From contig CAZUJE010000001.1 in assembly GCA_964620215.1 (NCBI GenBank), forward strand, positions 1-64,000: DNA of 64,000 bases, in the 5' to 3' direction. The position numbers and the translations under genes are program-made. Below, in pieces: positions 17,377-26,358 of the stretch (position 1 is the stretch's first letter; the number at the start of each line of letters is the position of its first letter). This DNA is from JAUSIF01 sp964620215. Lineage in GTDB: Bacteria > Pseudomonadota > Alphaproteobacteria > Rhizobiales > Xanthobacteraceae. A model generated the notes under the pieces. The model worked only from the letters and a program-made list of their open reading frames with translations, was not told the origin of the DNA and made no database searches.

Positions 17377-18978
17377 CTAACGCCTTGCAAGCACAGCACT
17401 TCGCCGGGAACGCCATAAAATAAAAGCAAACAATGCAAGCAGAAACATTACTGGTATATCACCGAGCCGCGAATACAGCGGGGGCGAGATCGATTGTGGC
17501 AAGGTTGTATCGAGCACCCCTTCACGTCCCAAAGGCAGCATCGAAACGATTCGGCCAAATGGATCGACCACTGCCGAGATTCCATTGTTCGCAGACCGAA
17601 CCAGAGGCAACCCTTCTTCAATCGTACGCAAGCGCGCTTGCGCGAAATGTTGATACGGCCCCGGCGTGATTCCAAACCACGCATCGTTTGTAAGATTCAA
17701 AAGCAACGAAGGGCGTCGCCCTTCCGGCAAGACCTGACCCGGAAAAATCACTTCGTAACAAATAAGCGGCGCCGCGAGCGGCAGCCGCGGAATCGAAAGC
17801 GTGCGCCGCGCCGTACCCGGCGTGAATCCGCCGCGGACGCGCGTGAGCTGCTGAAAGCCGAGGCTCTCCAGAAAATTCTGGAACGGCAGATATTCTCCGA
17901 ACGGTACGAGGTGCACTTTGTCATAAGTGGAGAGGATCGCTCCATCGTCGCCGATTATACGAATGCTGTTATAGACGCGCTGCGCACCTTGCTGCTGTTC
18001 GAGGCGCGCAGCACCGGTAATCAGGATCACCCCTGGGGGCAAAAGATCGGCGATGCGCGCGAGTGCGTCCGCCTCCCGCTCTAGATAAAATGGAAAGGCG
18101 GATTCGGGCCAGATCAAATGCGTCACGTCGCGCACACCCTGGCTTTCCGGTCTTGTCGCGCGGTCGCTCAGGGAAGTGTAGAGGTCCATCACCTTCTGTT
18201 TGGCGGATGGATTGAACTTTTCATCCTGCTGAAGATTCGGCTGCATCAGCCGCAGCCGCACGCCTTCGACCTGGCGCACTTCGGCGATTGAAAGCCGGTA
18301 GAAACCAGCTCCCGCCAGGAAGGCGATCAGAAGCGCTGAAGCTATAAGCCATGAATACGGCCGGCGCGTTATCTCAGCGGGGTCGGCAAGCAGGGCTGGT
18401 GAAGCCAGTGTCACCAGCGCGATCAGAGTGAGCCCCCACAGGCCTATGAATGCCGCGCTTTGCGCGACCGGCGGCATGGCGGCGAGCGCATAGCCGAATG
18501 TGTTCCAGGGAAAACCGGTGAGCACATGGCCGCGCAGCCATTCGGTCAACAGCAATCCTGTTGCGAAGGCGAGAATCCGCAGCGGCCCTTGCGTCCACAG
18601 AAGCCGCGCAATAAGCGTTCCGAGTCCGGTGAAGATCGCGAGTCCCGCTGGGATGCCTGTGATCGCGAAAGGCAGCAGCCAGGCGAACTGATCGGCTTCG
18701 ACCAGCAACGCGTTTCCGATCCAGTAAAGGCCAGCGATGAAATAACCAAAACCGAACCACCAGCCGGCTCCAAAGGCGGCGCGCAGTCCGCTTTTGCCTC
18801 CGCCGGAACCGTCGATCAGCCAGACAAGAACCGGAAATGTGAATGCGAGTACCGGCCATGCATCGAACGGAGCCATTGCCAGTGATGAGGCCGCGCCCGC
18901 AACGAACGCAATGAAACGGCGCCGCCAGCCGGACGCCAACACGATTGCACGGGCAAGTGCAGCCAGCTTCGCGTTCAT
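17377..18978 (-). CDS. lnt: apolipoprotein N-acyltransferase
   Basis: The enzyme adds the third acyl chain to the N-terminal Cys of lipoproteins at the periplasmic face of the inner membrane. The 533-residue protein has about seven hydrophobic segments in residues 20-230 and a nitrilase-fold domain from about 240. The catalytic triad is Glu292 (LIWPESAFPF), Lys354 (STYDKVHLVPFGEYLP) and Cys407 (APLICYEVIFPG). A final hydrophobic segment precedes the C-terminus. It follows corC by eight bases. All essential residues are present. Confidence 0.96.
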   Translation of the reverse strand: MNAKLAALARAIVLASGWRRRFIAFVAGAASSLAMAPFDAWPVLAFTFPVLVWLIDGSGGGKSGLRAAFGAGWWFGFGYFIAGLYWIGNALLVEADQFAWLLPFAITGIPAGLAIFTGLGTLIARLLWTQGPLRILAFATGLLLTEWLRGHVLTGFPWNTFGYALAAMPPVAQSAAFIGLWGLTLIALVTLASPALLADPAEITRRPYSWLIASALLIAFLAGAGFYRLSIAEVRQVEGVRLRLMQPNLQQDEKFNPSAKQKVMDLYTSLSDRATRPESQGVRDVTHLIWPESAFPFYLEREADALARIADLLPPGVILITGAARLEQQQGAQRVYNSIRIIGDDGAILSTYDKVHLVPFGEYLPFQNFLESLGFQQLTRVRGGFTPGTARRTLSIPRLPLAAPLICYEVIFPGQVLPEGRRPSLLLNLTNDAWFGITPGPYQHFAQARLRTIEEGLPLVRSANNGISAVVDPFGRIVSMLPLGREGVLDTTLPQSISPPLYSRLGDIPVMFLLALFAFILWRSRRSAVLARR

Positions 18979-18986
18979 GGGTCTCT

Positions 18987-20039
18987 TTATGAGGACGAAT
19001 CGTCGGAACGGACCGCGCGCACCATAGGTTCATGCGGGGCCGGAGCCAAGGCTGGCGAGGATGCCTCTTCCTTCTTGCGGGGGTCGCGCTTGGAAATATC
19101 AGGCGGGCGGCGGGAAATTCTCAGCCGTTTTGCGCGTCTTGGATCCGCGTCGAGAACTTCGATTTCGAAATCTCCGGGACCGGGAATGATCTCGCCGCGT
19201 ACCGGCAGGCGGCCCGCGAGCAACACGAGCAGGCCACCGAGCGTGTCCACCTCCTCCGCGGCTTCGTTGGCGGCGAACTCCACCCCGATTTTTTCGGTCG
19301 CCTCGTCGAGGCTCGCGCGCGCGTCGGCGATGAAACTGCCGTCGGCCTGCTGCACGATCTGGGCAAGCTCGGCATCGTCGTGCTCGTCCTCGATGTCGCC
19401 GACAATCTGCTCGACGATGTCCTCCATCGAGACTAGGCCGTCGGTGCCGCCATATTCGTCGATGACCAATGCAAGGTGAATGCGCGTGGCCTGCATTTTT
19501 ACAAGAAGATCGATCGCAGGCATGGAAGGCGGCGCGAACAGGATGCGGCGGACAAGCTGGGTGGCCGAAAGCAGTTCCGCGAGATCGACATTACGCGGGT
19601 CAAGGTCGGCTGGGAGCACGGAAGCTGGCTGGCTGCTGATTTGGCTGTTCACCAGTGCGCGAGCGGTAAGGTAAGCGACAACGTCGCGAATATGCACGAG
19701 GCCGGTCGGGTCATCGAGCGTGTCGTCATACACAACGAGGCGCGAATGGGCGGCGGTGGCGAACACGCGCAGCAATTCGCCGATCTTGATGTCCTTATGC
19801 ACGGCGACGATGTCCGCGCGCGGCACCATGATGTCGCCGATACGCTGCTCCTCAAGCGCCAGGATATTCTGCAACATCGTGCGCTCGACCGGCGTGAACT
19901 CGGTCTTGCCGGCCTTGTCCTCGGCGAGCACTTCCTCAAGGTCTGTGCGGATCGAGGCAGGACGAAGGCCGACCAAAGCCTTCAGTCGGCTCAGCCAGCC
20001 GTTCAGCGATGAAGACCCTGAGGGTTCGGTCGAACTCAT
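18987..20039 (-). CDS. CorC/HlyC-type CBS-domain protein
   Basis: A 350-residue cytosolic protein with a tandem CBS pair (about 65-200; IGDIMVPRADIVAVHKDI and IDEYGGTDGLVSMEDIVEQIVGDIEDEHD in parts) and a C-terminal CorC_HlyC domain (about 235-320). The family has been linked to magnesium/cobalt efflux (CorC) and named for hemolysin (HlyC), but it lacks the membrane DUF21 domain here. It lies between ybeY (4-base overlap) and lnt, the standard order in proteobacteria. The exact substrate role is not proven. Confidence 0.85.
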   Translation of the reverse strand: MSSTEPSGSSSLNGWLSRLKALVGLRPASIRTDLEEVLAEDKAGKTEFTPVERTMLQNILALEEQRIGDIMVPRADIVAVHKDIKIGELLRVFATAAHSRLVVYDDTLDDPTGLVHIRDVVAYLTARALVNSQISSQPASVLPADLDPRNVDLAELLSATQLVRRILFAPPSMPAIDLLVKMQATRIHLALVIDEYGGTDGLVSMEDIVEQIVGDIEDEHDDAELAQIVQQADGSFIADARASLDEATEKIGVEFAANEAAEEVDTLGGLLVLLAGRLPVRGEIIPGPGDFEIEVLDADPRRAKRLRISRRPPDISKRDPRKKEEASSPALAPAPHEPMVRAVRSDDSSS

Positions 20040-20524
20040 GCCGTCTCCGCAAGCTTGCGGCTGCTGGATGTGTAGGGATCGGGAATTCCGAGGCGCGCAA
20101 GAATTTCCCGCTCGTGATTTTCCATCGCTTCCGCTTCCCCGTCATCCTGATGATCGAGGCCAAATAGATGCAACGCGCCGTGAACGGTCAGATGCGCGAT
20201 ATGGTGCAGCGGTTGCTTATTTTCTTCCGCAGCCTCGCGAAGAAGTGTCTCATAAGAAATTACGATGTCTCCGAGCAGGCCTTGCGCGGCTTTGGCCTCA
20301 TCCGGGGCGGGGAAGGACAAGACATTCGTAGGCTTGTCGATTTTCCGCCAGGTCTTGTTCAGAGCGCGCATATGTTCATCATCGGTGAGCAACACGCTGT
20401 ATTCGGCCTTGAGAGACTGGAAATCTTCGGAAACGGCGTAGAGCGCGTCTCGAATAGAGGCCTGAACGCCAGCGAGTTTTTCCCAGTCTCCTGCCTCGAC
20501 TGCAATATCGACGGTCACGCCCAT
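20036..20524 (-). CDS. ybeY: endoribonuclease YbeY
   Basis: A zinc-dependent single-strand endoribonuclease involved in 16S rRNA 3'-end maturation and ribosome quality control. The protein has 162 residues from the ATG at 20524. The zinc motif is HLTVHGALHLFGLDH, and the family Arg is in TNVLSFPAPDE. The ATG shares one base with the phoH stop (TAATG), so upstream in-frame codons are rejected. The stop overlaps the corC start by four bases (ATGA). Confidence 0.95.
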   Translation of the reverse strand: MGVTVDIAVEAGDWEKLAGVQASIRDALYAVSEDFQSLKAEYSVLLTDDEHMRALNKTWRKIDKPTNVLSFPAPDEAKAAQGLLGDIVISYETLLREAAEENKQPLHHIAHLTVHGALHLFGLDHQDDGEAEAMENHEREILARLGIPDPYTSSSRKLAETA

Positions 20525-21531
20525 TAGCGTGGCTCTCGTTTCTTTATGGAGTCCGCCGCGTCGTAGGCGGAAACAATCCGCGAGACAAGTTCGTGGCGCA
20601 CGACATCGGCCGCCGTGAACGCACAATGCGCGACATCTTCCAGACCCGACAGCAGACCGACCGCCTCGTTGAGACCGGAAGCCTGTCCGGCCGGCAAATC
20701 GATCTGACTTGGATCGCCGGTTACGATCATGCGCGAATGCTCGCCGAGCCGCGTGAGAAACATTTTCATCTGCATGGGCGTTGCGTTCTGCGCTTCGTCA
20801 AGGATCACAGCGGCGTTCGACAGCGTGCGCCCGCGCATGAAAGCGAGCGGGGCGATTTCGATTTCACCGGATGCAAGCGCGCGTTCCACCATGCCGCGAT
20901 CCATCAAATCATTGAGCGCGTCATAGATGGGCCGGAGATAAGGGTCGACCTTCTCGCGCATGTCACCGGGGAGAAAGCCAAGCCGCTCGCCCGCTTCGAC
21001 CGCAGGGCGCGAGAGCACAATCCGGTCAACCTCGCGGCGCTCCAGGAGCAGCACCGCATAGGCGACGGCAAGCCAGGTCTTTCCCGTTCCCGCCGGGCCG
21101 GCGGCGAATACGAGCGTGTTTTTGGCAAGCGCGCGGAGATAGGCGTCCTGTCCGGCGGTGCGTGCGCGGACGAGGCGTTTGCGAAGCCGGAATTGTTCGA
21201 AGCCCGTGCGCTCGCCGGTGTCGGATTCCATCGTCGCAGGCCGTGACAGCGTCTGGCGAATCGCGCCTTCGACATCGCCGGTGGAGAGATCGTGCCCGCC
21301 GCGTAATTGCTGGTAAAGTGATTCAAGCACGAGCCGCGCCTGTTCGCAGGCTTCGCGCGGTCCTTCGATCGTGACGTGATTGCCACGCTGGTCCGCGCTC
21401 ACGCCGAGGCGGCGCTCGATCAGCGCGAGATTTTCACTGTGGAGGCCGAACAGCCGCATCGCCTGCTGGTTGTCGTCGAATGCCACAACGATTTGCGCGG
21501 CGGTGTCGTTATCCTGTTTCCACGGCTTCAT
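20524..21531 (-). CDS. PhoH-like ATPase
   Basis: A 335-residue cytosolic P-loop ATPase of the PhoH/YbeZ family, partner of YbeY in ribosome or RNA quality control. An N-terminal KH-like segment precedes Walker A GPAGTGKT (about residues 145-152); Walker B is VILDEAQN. I chose the ATG at 21531 (MKPWKQDND) because it follows the miaB stop at 21563 by about 30 bases, whereas the longer frame would run into miaB. It is coupled to ybeY by a one-base overlap. Confidence 0.93.
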   Translation of the reverse strand: MKPWKQDNDTAAQIVVAFDDNQQAMRLFGLHSENLALIERRLGVSADQRGNHVTIEGPREACEQARLVLESLYQQLRGGHDLSTGDVEGAIRQTLSRPATMESDTGERTGFEQFRLRKRLVRARTAGQDAYLRALAKNTLVFAAGPAGTGKTWLAVAYAVLLLERREVDRIVLSRPAVEAGERLGFLPGDMREKVDPYLRPIYDALNDLMDRGMVERALASGEIEIAPLAFMRGRTLSNAAVILDEAQNATPMQMKMFLTRLGEHSRMIVTGDPSQIDLPAGQASGLNEAVGLLSGLEDVAHCAFTAADVVRHELVSRIVSAYDAADSIKKREPR

Positions 21532-21562
21532 CTGGCCGATGTCCGAGCCTGAACCACGCAAA

Positions 21563-23014
21563 TTAGGCGTCTCCGATGACGATGGGCTGAAGCGGTGTAG
21601 TTTGGACAGGTTGAACCAGCTCGCCGGCGATACGGTGATCGCCAACCTCGAGAATTCGCGCGTTAACGATCGTTCCAATCATCCCGCGTGGAGCTTTGAC
21701 CTGCACCGGCTGTAGATATGGGGAGCGCCCGACGATCTCGCCATCCACGCGACCGGGCTTTTCCAGCAAAAGGTCCATTTCGCGCCCAATACAGGCGAGA
21801 TTGAACTTCCGCTGCTGTTTTTCGAGCAGCGCTTGCAGCCTTGCGAGCCGCTCGATTTTCACAACTTCGTTCACGGGCGGCATTTCCGCGGCGGGAGTGC
21901 CGGGCCGGGGGCTGTATTTGAAACAATAGGCGAGGGCAAAGCCGACGCGCTCGACGAGATCCAGTGTTTCCTCGAAGTCCTCGTCGGTTTCACCGGGGAA
22001 GCCGACAATAAAATCCGAGGAAATCGCCATGTCGGGCCGGGCAGCGCGGACCCGCTCAATGATCGAGAAATACTCTTCGCGATCATGATTGCGGTTCATC
22101 GCCGCGAGAATCCGGTCGGAGCCGGACTGCACCGGCAAATGAAGAAACGGCATCAGCTTTTTGTTATCGCGATGCGCGGAAATTAGATCGTCGTCCATGT
22201 CGCGCGGATGACTGGTCATGTAACGCAGCCGTTCCAGCCCTTCGATTTCCGCGAGGCGCATCAGCAGATCGCCAAGCGACCAGCTACGGTCGTCAGATCC
22301 AGCTCCGTGATAGCCGTTCACATTCTGCCCGAGCAGCGTGATCTCCCGCACGCCGGCGTCGGCAAGGCGCTCTGCTTCCGCGATGATTTTTGCAACGGGC
22401 CGCGAAACTTCCGAACCGCGCGTATAGGGCACAACACAGAAGGTGCAGAATTTATCGCATCCTTCCTGCACGGTGAGAAACGCGCTGAAGCCGCGCGCGA
22501 GCGTAGCCTGCTTCGTCGCGGGAGCGAGAAAGCCGAATTTGTCCTCGACCGGAAATTCGGTCTCGACAGGCCTTTCGCCTTTTTCGACGCGCGCCAGCAA
22601 GTCTGGCAGCTTGTGAATGCTCTGGGGACCGACGACCAGATCGACGGCAGAAGCGCGCCGCAGAATTTCATTTCCCTCGGCTTGCGCGACGCAGCCCGCC
22701 ACCACCACGACCATGCGGCGGCCATCCTTCGCGGCTTCATCTTTCATGACGCGCAGGCGGCCCAGCTCCGAGTAAACCTTCTCGGCCGCCTTTTCGCGGA
22801 TGTGGCAGGTGTTCAGGATAAGCAGGCTCGCTTCACCGGCTTTTTCCGTTTCGGTAAAACCTTCATTTGCCATTGCGTCGGCCATGCGCTGCGCGTCATG
22901 GACGTTCATCTGGCAACCGAACGATTTTATGTAGAGTTTGCGGGGTTGGCTCATCACGCCGTTAGCGCCGCATTTTGCGCCGCCTGTATCAAATTCATGG
23001 ACCCTGTTGCTCAC
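21563..23014 (-). CDS. miaB: tRNA-2-methylthio-N6-dimethylallyladenosine synthase
   Basis: A radical-SAM methylthiotransferase that modifies A37 of tRNAs reading UNN codons. It has up to 483 residues. The N-terminal UPF0004 domain (YIKSFGCQMNVHDAQRM) holds three Fe-S cysteines. The radical SAM motif EGCDKFCTFC is in the middle, and a C-terminal TRAM domain follows. The GTG at 23014 has a fair AGGA six bases upstream; an ATG at 22954 would give 463 residues, nearer the family norm but with no clear ribosome site. Start is uncertain; identity is not. Confidence 0.95.
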   Translation of the reverse strand: MSNRVHEFDTGGAKCGANGVMSQPRKLYIKSFGCQMNVHDAQRMADAMANEGFTETEKAGEASLLILNTCHIREKAAEKVYSELGRLRVMKDEAAKDGRRMVVVVAGCVAQAEGNEILRRASAVDLVVGPQSIHKLPDLLARVEKGERPVETEFPVEDKFGFLAPATKQATLARGFSAFLTVQEGCDKFCTFCVVPYTRGSEVSRPVAKIIAEAERLADAGVREITLLGQNVNGYHGAGSDDRSWSLGDLLMRLAEIEGLERLRYMTSHPRDMDDDLISAHRDNKKLMPFLHLPVQSGSDRILAAMNRNHDREEYFSIIERVRAARPDMAISSDFIVGFPGETDEDFEETLDLVERVGFALAYCFKYSPRPGTPAAEMPPVNEVVKIERLARLQALLEKQQRKFNLACIGREMDLLLEKPGRVDGEIVGRSPYLQPVQVKAPRGMIGTIVNARILEVGDHRIAGELVQPVQTTPLQPIVIGDA

Positions 23015-23039
23015 CCGCTATCCTGCCGCTCGGGCAAAT

Positions 23040-23858
23040 TTAGCGGGTTTCGACGGGCAGGGAAACCGGCTTGGAAAGGGCAAGTTCCCGGCCTGAAAGC
23101 GCGTTCGCGGTCATACGGCGGACTGAGTCTTCGGCCGAGCGGGCAAGCAATTTGCGGTCGATTCCCCCGCTGATCTGCTGCTGCGGGCCGAATGTGACGA
23201 TGACATCGATTACACCCGCGCGAAGCACATGGAGAAGATGCGCGATCATATCCATGTCGCCATACCAGGCAGCGTGCGCGCGGAATTGCCGTCCCATCGG
23301 CAAGCCCTGATACTTCGTGTAAGCGACCGAAACGGGTTGCACAAAAGCGCGGCCGTTGTCGTCGAGCGCGGTGCGGATCGCGCCGATGAGGGCCGAGCGA
23401 AACGGCAGTATCCGGTTTCCGTCGTTCGACGTTCCTTCCCCGAACAATACGACCGGGTCGCCGTCGGAAAGATGCTTTGCAATCCTCTTGTTGATTTCGC
23501 CGGTCGAGTGGCGTTTGGCGCGGTCCACGAAAATGGAACGCTGCAACTTCGCCAACATGCCGAATACGGGCCAGCCCGCGATCTCAGCCTTGGCGATGAA
23601 GATGAGCGGAATAATCGAGCCGAGAACGGGAATGTCCAGATACGTGGAGTGATTCGATATGAGGAGTAATGGGCGGTCCATGACAGGCGAGCCGTGTACG
23701 ATTACGCGGATGCCGATAACGCACAGCACGATGCGGTGAAACGCGCGCGGCAGGCTTTTTCGATATGGCAAACGGAGCTTCAGCCCGACCCACTGAACCG
23801 GAATCGCGATCAGCGCGACCGCAGCGATCACGGTGATAACGAATGCAGTTCGGATCAT
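23040..23858 (-). CDS. plsC: 1-acyl-sn-glycerol-3-phosphate acyltransferase (PlsC family)
   Basis: The protein is predicted to acylate lysophosphatidic acid or another lysolipid at the inner membrane. It has 272 residues with an N-terminal hydrophobic anchor (about 3-24). Catalytic HX4D is His70-x4-Asp75 (NHSTYLD), and the second motif is FGEGTSNDGN with Glu141. It is 25 bases past miaB and 6 bases before the Fur-family gene. In related genomes this position can hold an ornithine-lipid or phosphatidate acyltransferase; I cannot choose on sequence alone. Confidence 0.87.
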   Translation of the reverse strand: MIRTAFVITVIAAVALIAIPVQWVGLKLRLPYRKSLPRAFHRIVLCVIGIRVIVHGSPVMDRPLLLISNHSTYLDIPVLGSIIPLIFIAKAEIAGWPVFGMLAKLQRSIFVDRAKRHSTGEINKRIAKHLSDGDPVVLFGEGTSNDGNRILPFRSALIGAIRTALDDNGRAFVQPVSVAYTKYQGLPMGRQFRAHAAWYGDMDMIAHLLHVLRAGVIDVIVTFGPQQQISGGIDRKLLARSAEDSVRRMTANALSGRELALSKPVSLPVETR

Positions 23859-23864
23859 GAAGGT

Positions 23865-24296
23865 TCAGGATTTTTTGTCGTCAAGCGGTACTGCGTAAAG
23901 TTCGAGCCGGTGATTGACCAGCTTGTAGCCGAGCTTGCGCGCGACCGCCTCCTGCAATCGCTCGATTTCTTCCGAGCGGAATTCGGTCACTTCGCCGGTG
24001 CGCAGATTAATCAAGTGGTCGTGATGTTTTTCCGGCACTTGCTCATAGCGCGAACGCCCCTCGCGAAAGTCGTGGCGCTCGATGATGCCGGCATCTTCCA
24101 GCAAGCGAACGGTTCGGTAGACCGTCGAAATCGAAATCTCCTCGTCGATCTTGACCGCACGGCGGTACAACTCTTCCACATCGGGGTGATCGTGCGCGTC
24201 ACCCAGCACGCGCGCGATGATGCGACGCTGCTCGGTCATGCGCATGCCCTTGGCGATGCACGCGGCTTCAATTGCTGTAGGTTTATCGACGGCCAA
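23865..24296 (-). CDS. Fur-family metalloregulator (Fur or Mur)
   Basis: A 143-residue winged-helix repressor. DNA-binding segment about 15-80 (ISTVYRTVRLLEDAGIIERHDF), then the metal-site signature HHDHLINL with His91, His92 and His94. It lacks the CxxC structural-zinc motifs; the only cysteine is Cys13. In Hyphomicrobiales the gene at this spot is often Mur, the manganese-responsive regulator of mntH/sit, rather than an iron Fur. The sequence alone does not decide. Confidence 0.85.
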   Translation of the reverse strand: MAVDKPTAIEAACIAKGMRMTEQRRIIARVLGDAHDHPDVEELYRRAVKIDEEISISTVYRTVRLLEDAGIIERHDFREGRSRYEQVPEKHHDHLINLRTGEVTEFRSEEIERLQEAVARKLGYKLVNHRLELYAVPLDDKKS

Positions 24297-24356
24297 TTTA
24301 TGATTCCTGTAATGGCGCGATTTTACGGACGATGATCTGCCGCGTCCACTGTCCGG

Positions 24357-24848
24357 TTAAATCAGGTCGCGCCGCATAGTGAGTGCTGCGGCATTTCCTT
24401 CGGGACGCCTGTAATAACCGTCACGCCTGCCCACTTCCTGAAACCCGGTGCGGGCATAGAGTTTTCTGGCGGCCGTGTTCTTTTCGTCGACTTCAAGGAA
24501 TAGCTTGCGTACGCCCAGGGAGGCGAGCCGTCCCATATGCCTTGCAAGCAGCCTCTCGGCGATACCTTTACCCCGTGCATGGGAGACGACGGCAATCGTC
24601 AGGATTTCCGCCTCGTCCAAAACCGAATGCGACAGAACAAAAGCGACAACGGGCCCGGAGCCGCCATGCAGTCTGGCAACATGGCCGAGTGTTGTTTTAT
24701 CCGATAGCAGCCGTTCGACTTCGGCTTCGCTCCAGCCATGCAGGAATGAGAGCGAATGCACCGAGGCGATGGCGGACGCATCGTCAGGCCGCGCCTCTAA
24801 AATCGCCGGCTCGACCCTGCCAAACAGTTTATTGAGCAGGGCAATCAT
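24357..24848 (-). CDS. rimI: ribosomal-protein-alanine N-acetyltransferase (RimI-like GNAT)
   Basis: A 163-residue GNAT-fold acetyltransferase. The acetyl-CoA motif is VVSHARGKGIAERLLARHM, and the C-terminal LYARTGFQEVGRRDGYY is characteristic of RimI, which acetylates the N-terminal Ala of S18. It overlaps tsaB by four bases, the usual tsaB-rimI pairing of proteobacteria, which supports the call over a generic GNAT. About 60 bases separate it from the downstream Fur-family gene. Confidence 0.87.
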   Translation of the reverse strand: MIALLNKLFGRVEPAILEARPDDASAIASVHSLSFLHGWSEAEVERLLSDKTTLGHVARLHGGSGPVVAFVLSHSVLDEAEILTIAVVSHARGKGIAERLLARHMGRLASLGVRKLFLEVDEKNTAARKLYARTGFQEVGRRDGYYRRPEGNAAALTMRRDLI

Positions 24849-25645
24849 TTGTGAGGCAGGCGGCTCGCGGCCTGCGGCTGCGCGTCCGGAGCCTTCAGAT
24901 AAAGCGGGCGCGGCTTGGCGGTTTCAGGGTTCGCGGTGGAACCGAGCCGCGCGACCCAGACGATGTCCGGTGCGGGACGCGGATCGACAAGCGCGGGCGC
25001 TTGAATCCCGGATGGCCAGCGGTTGGCTAAAAGATTTGCGCCGGGGCCGACTAGCCGCACGGGACCGGTCGCCACAAAGCGGATCGCATCTTCCAGACTG
25101 CCGATGCGAGGGGACACGAGCATTCTTCCGCCGGCGCCGATCATCTGGAAATAGATATTTCCGTGTAGCGCATCGATGGCGGCGACAACCGGGATCGTGT
25201 CTTTCGTTGTGAGGTAAGGTGCCGAGAAAGCCGCCAGAGTCGAAACGCCAACTGCGGGTTTATGGCAGGCGAGGGCAAGACCGCGCGCCGCTGAAATCCC
25301 GACGCGCAGGCCGGTGAAGCTTCCGGGGCCGGTCGTGGTCACGATGCGGCTCAGGGAATCGAAGGCCGTTTCCGCCTCGAGCATCGCCCGCTCGATCATC
25401 GGCATCAGCGCTTCGGCATGCCCGCGGGCAAGCTCGATGGAATTTACCGCGATCGGTTGATCCTGATCCTGATCGAACACCGCGACTGAGCACGCGCCAA
25501 GTGCTGTATCGACGGCGAGGAGCCGGCGCGAGATTTTTTCCGGCGCGGGTTGAGGGGATGGCGCGGATAGCGACGCGCCGTCCGGTTGTGCCATATCGGA
25601 CGGCGTATTTTCGTTATTCTCTGTGATGGTTTCGGACGGCGGCAA
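24845..25645 (-). CDS. tsaB: tRNA threonylcarbamoyladenosine biosynthesis protein TsaB
   Basis: A partner of TsaD in forming t6A37 in ANN-decoding tRNAs. The 266-residue ASKHA-fold protein has LLAVDTALGACSVAVFD and TTTGPGSFTGLRVGISAARG. The first 40 residues are a polar, Pro/Ser-rich stretch not part of the fold. An internal ATG at 25594 (codon 18) is a possible start, since neither has a strong ribosome site. The 3' end overlaps rimI by four bases. Confidence 0.92.
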   Translation of the reverse strand: MPPSETITENNENTPSDMAQPDGASLSAPSPQPAPEKISRRLLAVDTALGACSVAVFDQDQDQPIAVNSIELARGHAEALMPMIERAMLEAETAFDSLSRIVTTTGPGSFTGLRVGISAARGLALACHKPAVGVSTLAAFSAPYLTTKDTIPVVAAIDALHGNIYFQMIGAGGRMLVSPRIGSLEDAIRFVATGPVRLVGPGANLLANRWPSGIQAPALVDPRPAPDIVWVARLGSTANPETAKPRPLYLKAPDAQPQAASRLPHK

Positions 25646-25694
25646 TTATCCCTGCCCAGCCCATGTCCCTTGGTTGAGCCGCGTCAGGCAACCA

Positions 25695-26258
25695 TCAGAC
25701 CGGGCGAACTTCAACGACGTCTGGAACGAAATGGCGCAATAGATTTTCAATGCCGTTCTTCAAGGTCGCGGTGGAAGACGGGCAGCCCGCGCAGGAGCCT
25801 TTCATGTTCAGATAGACGACGCCGTCGCGGAATCCGCGAAAGGTTATGTCGCCGCCGTCATAGGCGACCGCCGGACGCACGCGCGTCTCCAGCAGCTCCT
25901 TGATGGTCTTGACCGTACCCGCGTCTTTTTCCTCGAAGAATTCGTCGTCGGCATCGGTCTTCATCGGCCCGGCGTCTGTCCGCACCAACGGCTCGTTGGA
26001 GAGAAAGTGTTCCATGATCGCGCCGAGGATCGCGGGCTTCAGATGCGCCCATTCGCCGGTGTTCTTGGTGACAGTGATGAAATCCTGTCCGAAGAACACG
26101 CCGCTTACGCCATCCACCGCGAACAGGCGTTGCGCAAGCGGAGACTGTTCCGCCCCGCGCGCATCGCGCAGATCGAGCGTGCCCTTATCCATGACGGTGC
26201 GGCCTGGCAGGAATTTGAGCGTGGCCGGATTTGGCGTGGTTTCGGTCTGAATGAACAT
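25695..26258 (-). CDS. NifU-family Fe-S scaffold protein (NfuA type)
   Basis: A 187-residue Fe-S carrier with an N-terminal Nfu domain (MFIQTETTPNPATLKFLPGR) and a C-terminal NifU domain holding the cluster cysteines Cys156 and Cys159 (GSCAGCP). It delivers Fe-S clusters to targets under general growth; the protein resembles mitochondrial NFU1 more than nitrogenase NifU. It lies 49 bases past tsaB and ends the tsaB-nfuA stretch. No nif genes are nearby. Confidence 0.92.
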   Translation of the reverse strand: MFIQTETTPNPATLKFLPGRTVMDKGTLDLRDARGAEQSPLAQRLFAVDGVSGVFFGQDFITVTKNTGEWAHLKPAILGAIMEHFLSNEPLVRTDAGPMKTDADDEFFEEKDAGTVKTIKELLETRVRPAVAYDGGDITFRGFRDGVVYLNMKGSCAGCPSSTATLKNGIENLLRHFVPDVVEVRPV

Positions 26259-26319
26259 CTGCTTTCCCTTTCGGGGCGCACGAAGCGACGCGGTAACGAA
26301 TATCGGTACTTATTTAGGG

Positions 26320-26340
26320 CTTCCGGACGGGTTCCGGAAG
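26320..26340 (-). repeat. inverted repeat after the universal stress gene
   Basis: CTTCCGG (26320-26326) and CCGGAAG (26334-26340) form a seven-base stem with a seven-base loop, 18 bases past the stop of the usp gene on the minus strand. Only a weak T-poor tail follows. It could be a terminator or stability hairpin. Confidence 0.4.
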
Positions 26341-26358
26341 GGGCTCCGGCCAACAGCC

